Shown here: piece by piece, positions 58,917 to 64,000 of the stretch
Layout of the letters: each line of letters begins with the position of its first letter
Numbering within the stretch: position 1 is the stretch's first letter
Assembly (NCBI GenBank): GCA_910589415.1
Contig: OU342630.1
Span: 80,658,186 to 80,722,185, forward strand
Source of the DNA: Malachius bipustulatus
Taxonomy: Eukaryota > Arthropoda > Insecta > Coleoptera > Melyridae
DNA: 64,000 nt
Direction: 5' to 3'
Translations under genes and position numbers: made by a program
The notes under the pieces: model-generated
What the model saw: only the letters and a program-made list of their open reading frames with translations
Told to the model about the DNA's origin: nothing
Database searches by the model: none

Positions 58917-61900
58917 ATGATTAATACCATTAAAAGTATTGGTAGTGTTCTGGTATGTAGGATTTTAGAATTAAATGTTATATAATATTATAATAAATAA
59001 TATTGACATTTTTGTTGATAATATAATGTGATGTTTTTCAGGGGAGAGTATCAGGTGTTCGGTGCCTAAAGACCTCATCGGCTCTGCAGCATGACACCAT
59101 GTTTGTACACAGAGACACACCTGAAAACAATGCAGATACCCCATTTGAATTCACCCCCGACAATTTGAAGGTACTGAAATACTCCACTTAAACTTCACTA
59201 CTCTGAGACTGAATTAGTATACCTTTTTCCATCAAGTTTTTTATTTTTGAAGCACTGTCACTAGAAAGAAAGGTGAAGTATGGTGCTGTTGTATAGGCGA
59301 TACTGTGTTGGGTTGTAAAGTTACTGGTCTTTATACAGATCACCTTCCCCTCCTCCGCAATATCTATTTGACACAACTTTTGTTGGGGTAAAGGTGCTCT
59401 ATCGCGATGGTTTTACCCCTACGCTGGCTCCCCTCCACTTTCTCAGCTTTGCCACATTAAATAATAATAATAATAATAATAATAAACACCTTTATTTATC
59501 ACCATCATACATCCATATACCAATTTAACAATTCACCTAGACACTAATCCTGACAGTGACAAATTGGGGCGAAGTTCAACTTGAGGATCACATTATCCTC
59601 AGCTGCTCTCCCACTTAACCCCCTGATAACAAACATTGCTAAACTTTTACGAGCTGACAAAATATATATAATATTACAATAAAATAACATGTGAACGCGG
59701 CCATCTAAAGTACACATAATAATCATCACCTATTCCTGACAATCAATGACAATCAGAGCCACACTATCCCGCGCGCAGACACCAAGGACAACCCATGGTC
59801 GTATCAACGATTCAGACTGCCAGGAAGGAGGTTCAGCAACGCTCTGTTAATTATTAAATTCAGTAAATAACTAAAAAGCCCATAAGAATCGCAAAGCTCA
59901 CCCAACCCCACCAACCACACAGGTATCCGTCATGCACTACAGGGGGAACACCACAAGTCGACCGATCAGGATGACAGTCCTTTCAATGATTTAAATATGC
60001 TGTGATTCTAAATAATAGTCATGTACTGATCTTTTGAATTGTTTTATATTTAATTTTTTAATGCATTCAGGTAGCGCATTATATATCCTGTAGACATTAA
60101 ATGTAAAAGATCGCTCGAACATAGCAAGTCGGTATCTTGGAAGAGATACTGCATCTCTTCTGCGGATATTAATATTATGAACATCAGTCCTGTATCTAAT
60201 TCTATTGTATAAGTACCCCGGCAGTCGAGTGGTTACTATTGTATGATAGAAGCATGCTTGATGATACCTGAATCTGTTTTTCATATTAAGCCATCCAGCA
60301 TCACTCAACTTGTGTGAAATGTGCTGATATTTCCTTATACCATATGAATACCGCAAACAAGCATTCTGAACTTTTTGAATTTTATACATTGTTTCCGAAT
60401 CAAGGCAGGGAGAAAAAACAGGAGAACAGAATGTGAATTGGGACAGTACCAAAGTTTCGCAAAGCTGTAATTTCAATTTAAGAGGTATGTACGATCTATG
60501 AGGATACAATAACCGTAAACTTGAATAGGCCCTGCGGAGACAACTGTCAACATGCTGCCTATACCTAAAAGAGTTATCCATGACCAATCCTAGATTCCGA
60601 GCGCTTAAACTAACAGTCAATTCTGAGTCGTCCATCACAAGCCGAACGTCACGACGAACTCTTTCACAGAAAACCTTGCTACCTAAGAGGAGTACTGTCG
60701 ATTTTCCAGGATTTAACTTCAGATTATGCTCTTTTGAAAACTGTAAAATACCCTTTAAGTCAGAGTTGAGCTGATTTAGAGCATCATTAATTTGTGCTGG
60801 ATAAAAAGAAATGTACAGTTGTGTATCATCAGCGTACATATGCAACTTACTATTTTTGACAACATTGCCCATGCCAGAAGTGTATACTGTGAATAACAGT
60901 GGACCTAAAATTGAGCCTTGTGGAACTCCACTATTGAGATGACGTGGCGTAGATGTACTTCCACCTATTCTCACTTGTTGCGTGCGGCCACGCAGGTAAC
61001 TATTAACCATACTACATGCATCCTCCCCCAATCCAATATGACGAAGTATATCACCCATTATGTTATGATCAATAGTGTCAAATGCCCTGGAAAAGTCTAG
61101 CAAAACAAGAACAGTAATCTTGCCCTCATCCATAGCGCTGAGTATATCATCATTCACCTTTGCCAGAGCCGTAAGACAGCTATGACCAGGTCTGAATCCA
61201 GACTGAACATTCGGGAGCAATTTATTGTCATCTACGTATTTTCTCAATTGACTGTACATCACCCTCTCCAGGACCTTCGACAAAACGGGAAGTATACTGA
61301 TCGGTCTTAGGTGAGACCACTCTGTCGGTTCAGGAATCTTAGGCAAAGGTAATACCAGAGCCTGCTTCCATGCTGCAGGAAACGTATGTAATAATAAGCA
61401 GGAATTTACTATATTTGTAATATGATCAAGAATGATTGAACTGCATGTCCTGAGCATTCGAATACTGATCTCATCACATCCTACAGAATTAGATTTGATA
61501 TCACTGAGCATCCTTAAGACAGTTTCACTATCTGTTAATACAAACGAGAAGAGTTCCCGATCGTTAACCCTGCACCCTCTGTACAACCCTTTATCATATT
61601 CGCTGCCCCCACCAGATGACTCGCCTGGTATACCACTGAGAAAGTGTTCATTTACCCGCTCAACATTGCTTAAGTGCTCAGGAACTCCCACCCGTGTACC
61701 AGATCCGATGCCAAGATATCTCAATTCTCTGTAAATGAGCCGCGGCTGCCTGCTGCCCAATTTATACGTGAAATATGCTTTTTTTTCGTTGCGAATGCTT
61801 ATATTAGTATAATTGCGTAGTTCCTTGTAAGTTGCCCAATCACTAGGTGACTGAGTGCGCCTATATTTCAATTTAGCTTTATCGCGCATCGAGATTAGCA

Positions 61901-64000
61901 GTTTAGCATTGTCAGTTACCCACGGTGTCGGCTTCCTATCAACCTTAATTTCCTTAATGGGCATGTGTCTGTCATATAATTGCGTTAGGGTGTTGTTAAA
62001 GATCGTGATCTTGTCATCTATACCATCTGTATAAAAAATACTGTCTAAATTTGAGTTTAATAAATCTTGAGACAACGAGTCTACAGAAGAGTGTTTGAAA
62101 TCTCTAATCCTAAGAAATTTTGATTGACTTCTAGGTCTTCCAACATTCAAGACCACATACACAATGTCATGATCCGTGATATCAGAATCGATCACCCCCG
62201 ATTCACACACCAAATTTTCATGAAAAACAATAATGTGATCCAGTAATGCATCCCCACGGGTCGGTTCCCGTATGAGCTGAGTCAAGCCCACTGCCTTCAA
62301 GAATCTATCATACTTTATAGCCATGGGATCCTGTTGCTTTAACAGATCTATGTTTACATCCCCCAACATGAAAACATTATCAGTATTTATGCAATGTATT
62401 AAAAAGAAGTCCTCTAAGTCATCGATAAACTCTAAACAGCCATATGCATGATTGCGATAAGTGACACCTAACACAACTTTCACACCATTAACACTCAAAG
62501 ACAGGCACAACAACTCCTTACAACTAGGGCTGGGTAATACTTCACATATTAAATCAGTACGAACATAAAATGCCAAACCTCCTCCAAATCCGTGTCTCTG
62601 TTCTCCTACGGCCTTAAAGTGTCATTTTTGGTTACAAATAATATTAAAACACTTGTTTGGTGCAGTAAGTTAGATCTTTGGTCAGGGTAGGTTTTTTCCT
62701 TCAAATGTTCGTAAAATGAAAAAAAAAACCTACCCAGACCAAAGACCTGACGGAACCGGTAGCTACTATTATGGTCTCGTGCGGAAGCGGGTAGGAAGCG
62801 CGCCTGATTGTCTGCAGAACGTAGGAGAAGGGCTTGCATATGGCAACACTGAGAACGTGTCGGAGCGTAGCAAGCACAGACAGTGGAGGGAGGCCAGCAT
62901 AGGGGTAAAACCGTCGCGATACAGCACCTTTACCACTTTTGGGGAAATTTGAGGTTGGCGTTAATAAGGACAGGTTATATAGAGAAAAATCCTTCGCTTG
63001 TGAAAGTTTTACCCGTCCATAACAGCTGTTCACTCCATGGTTCTCTTTGAATCTAAAGATCACTTGCACAAAAAAATTGCAGTGAAATGTAACTGGTCTG
63101 TCATCTATTATATTTACCAATTTGTACTTATTTTGACCGACCTTCGAGTCCAGTGTGTTACTAAGAAGTCCGAGTTTGTTTTCATTCCAATAAGCCAGAA
63201 CTGCAACAAATTCCCTGAAGATTAGTGAGCTAATGCTGTCTTCTAATCCTTCGATTCCTAGTAACAGAAGGTTCCTGTTGTATTTAAAATGTGTAAATTA
63301 AAATTAAACTGAATGCTTCATTTTCCAATTACAATAGTGTTTAAATATAAATAATCATGTTTTGTCATTAATTTATTTCTAACTGTATTTTTCAATTGCT
63401 AGCGGGCTGAGGCCATCTTAGCAATATATCCAGAAGGTCATAAACGAGCTGCAATGATACCTTTATTAGATCTGGCCCAGCGGCAACACGGTTGGCTGCC
63501 CATTACCGCTATGCATAAAGTTGCTGAGATATTGAATTTACCAAGAATGAGAGTGTACGAAGTGGCCACGTTTTATACCATGTTTATGAGGTAATTACTT
63601 GAAAAATTTAATTACATTATTTTTTATCTTGAAGCGTGAACGGTTTTAAAAACAGTTGATGTTTTTAGAAAACCGACCGGTCGATATCATGTGCAAGTGT
63701 GCACAACCACTCCATGTTGGTTGCGCGGATCAGACGAAATACTCGAGACCGTCATGAAGAATCTGGGAATTCATGTTGGCGAGACATCATCTGATGGGAT
63801 GTTTACTGTATCAGAAGTGGAATGCTTGGGTGCATGTGTAAATGCTCCCATGATGCAGATTAATGATGATTATTTTGTAAGTGTGAGAAATTTTGATTTC
63901 CGGTTATATTTGACGATTATTACTGTTGTTGTAGGAAGACTTGACTGTGAAGGACACTGAAGAAATATTGGGAAACTTGAAGTGTGGAAAAAAGCCAAGA
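58917..64000 (+). CDS. NDUFV2: NDUFV2, 24-kDa iron-sulfur subunit of mitochondrial complex I (3' end beyond window)
   Basis: Five exons are visible: 58917-58952, 59042-59170, 63403-63590, 63669-63876 and 63935-64000 (continues). All have GT-AG junctions; phases are 0, 0, 2 and 0. The N-terminus [20 protein letters not shown] is a Ser/Arg-rich mitochondrial presequence; the mature region begins near [30 protein letters not shown] and [11 protein letters not shown] are signature stretches. C129 and C134 (CTTTPC) and C170 and C174 (CLGACVNAP) are the four 2Fe-2S (N1a) ligands. Visible length is 209 residues of about 240. It sits in the peripheral arm's NADH-oxidation module beside NDUFV1. Intron 2 (59171-63402) is enlarged by a LINE and repeats. 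Confidence 0.96.
59459..59490. repeat. (TAA)n microsatellite at the LINE 3' end
   Basis: About nine TAA units, most likely the retrotransposon's own tail. Confidence 0.8.
59991..62576 (-). CDS. LINE ORF2: partial endonuclease plus intact reverse transcriptase
   Basis: 861 codons without a stop. Residues 1-180 are the C-terminal half of an apurinic-type endonuclease ([29 protein letters not shown]); the catalytic N-terminus is missing. RT blocks run from about 390 to 640: [61 protein letters not shown] and the catalytic [12 protein letters not shown]-terminal helical domain follows ([15 protein letters not shown]). The open frame suggests recent arrival, but the truncated endonuclease means this copy is not autonomous. 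The first ATG is simply the first in the truncated frame. Confidence 0.88.
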   Translation of the reverse strand: MAFYVRTDLICEVLPSPSCKELLCLSLSVNGVKVVLGVTYRNHAYGCLEFIDDLEDFFLIHCINTDNVFMLGDVNIDLLKQQDPMAIKYDRFLKAVGLTQLIREPTRGDALLDHIIVFHENLVCESGVIDSDITDHDIVYVVLNVGRPRSQSKFLRIRDFKHSSVDSLSQDLLNSNLDSIFYTDGIDDKITIFNNTLTQLYDRHMPIKEIKVDRKPTPWVTDNAKLLISMRDKAKLKYRRTQSPSDWATYKELRNYTNISIRNEKKAYFTYKLGSRQPRLIYRELRYLGIGSGTRVGVPEHLSNVERVNEHFLSGIPGESSGGGSEYDKGLYRGCRVNDRELFSFVLTDSETVLRMLSDIKSNSVGCDEISIRMLRTCSSIILDHITNIVNSCLLLHTFPAAWKQALVLPLPKIPEPTEWSHLRPISILPVLSKVLERVMYSQLRKYVDDNKLLPNVQSGFRPGHSCLTALAKVNDDILSAMDEGKITVLVLLDFSRAFDTIDHNIMGDILRHIGLGEDACSMVNSYLRGRTQQVRIGGSTSTPRHLNSGVPQGSILGPLLFTVYTSGMGNVVKNSKLHMYADDTQLYISFYPAQINDALNQLNSDLKGILQFSKEHNLKLNPGKSTVLLLGSKVFCERVRRDVRLVMDDSELTVSLSARNLGLVMDNSFRYRQHVDSCLRRAYSSLRLLYPHRSYIPLKLKLQLCETLVLSQFTFCSPVFSPCLDSETMYKIQKVQNACLRYSYGIRKYQHISHKLSDAGWLNMKNRFRYHQACFYHTIVTTRLPGYLYNRIRYRTDVHNINIRRRDAVSLPRYRLAMFERSFTFNVYRIYNALPECIKKLNIKQFKRSVHDYYLESQHI

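Larger units (their letters stand above)
59459..62605 (-). mobile_element. 5'-truncated LINE (EEP + RT, Jockey-like), minus strand
   Basis: The coding part is 62576-59991. The 3' UTR runs to a triplet-repeat tail at 59459-59490, read as (TTA)n on the element strand. The 5' end is cut inside the endonuclease: similarity begins at [14 protein letters not shown] near 62605. It lies antisense to NDUFV2. Confidence 0.85.
59383..62945. mobile_element. Inverted-repeat element in NDUFV2 intron 2, split by the LINE
   Basis: GGTAAAGGTGCTCTATCGCG at about 59383-59456 returns inverted at about 62862-62945 (ends CGATACAGCACCTTTACC). It is collinear apart from a 27-bp gap in the left arm. Just inside the right part is a hairpin at 62668-62748 (arms TTTGGTC-GGGTAGGTTTTTT). 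The simplest reading is a foldback MITE into which the LINE inserted; the target duplication is not clear. Confidence 0.55.

Overview
This is an AT-rich animal nuclear sequence with spliced genes, GT-AG introns, very large introns and a dense load of DNA transposons and retrotransposons. The gene content (an ELMO/Ced-12 orthologue, the complex I subunit NDUFV2, a C2H2 zinc-finger gene and an HP1-like chromodomain gene) together with the transposon types (a Copia element with half-tRNA priming, THAP/SWIM elements, piggyBac- and hAT-type elements, foldback MITEs) points to an insect. A beetle is my best guess, but that is inference. I see no tRNA, rRNA or CRISPR array.

Layout. 341-469: last exon of an unidentified plus-strand gene, followed by a 32-bp tandem array full of AATAAA signals. 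1.4-9.4 kb: foldback repeats, including a 1.69-kb near-perfect palindrome. 12.05-33.34 kb, minus strand: an 11-exon gene that I assemble as a 355-residue protein with two C-terminal chromodomains. A block of four small exons encoding a charged Lys/Asp/Glu-rich linker is present twice, and every internal exon is in phase 0. Its introns carry a 6.9-kb transposon copy (A) and several nested elements. 34.4-38.0 kb: a transposon graveyard with two members of an AGACGCCG-ended family and a reverse-transcriptase remnant. 38.30-39.40 kb: a single-exon seven-finger C2H2 gene with decayed extra fingers on both sides. 43.02-46.24 kb, minus strand: a complete four-exon ELMO gene (709 residues). 46.7-58.4 kb: an 11.7-kb Russian-doll block made only of transposons, including a young full-length Copia element with apparently identical LTRs. 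58.92 kb to the end: the first five exons of NDUFV2, with a 3.1-kb antisense LINE in intron 2.

The two copies (A and B) of one TA-target transposon, and the members of the AGACGCCG family, act as reciprocal empty sites for each other. Most nested insertions can therefore be dated in order and their target duplications read directly. The most unusual genic feature is the duplicated exon module feeding two chromodomain exons in frame. Coordinates of MITE ends without a visible target duplication are approximate.
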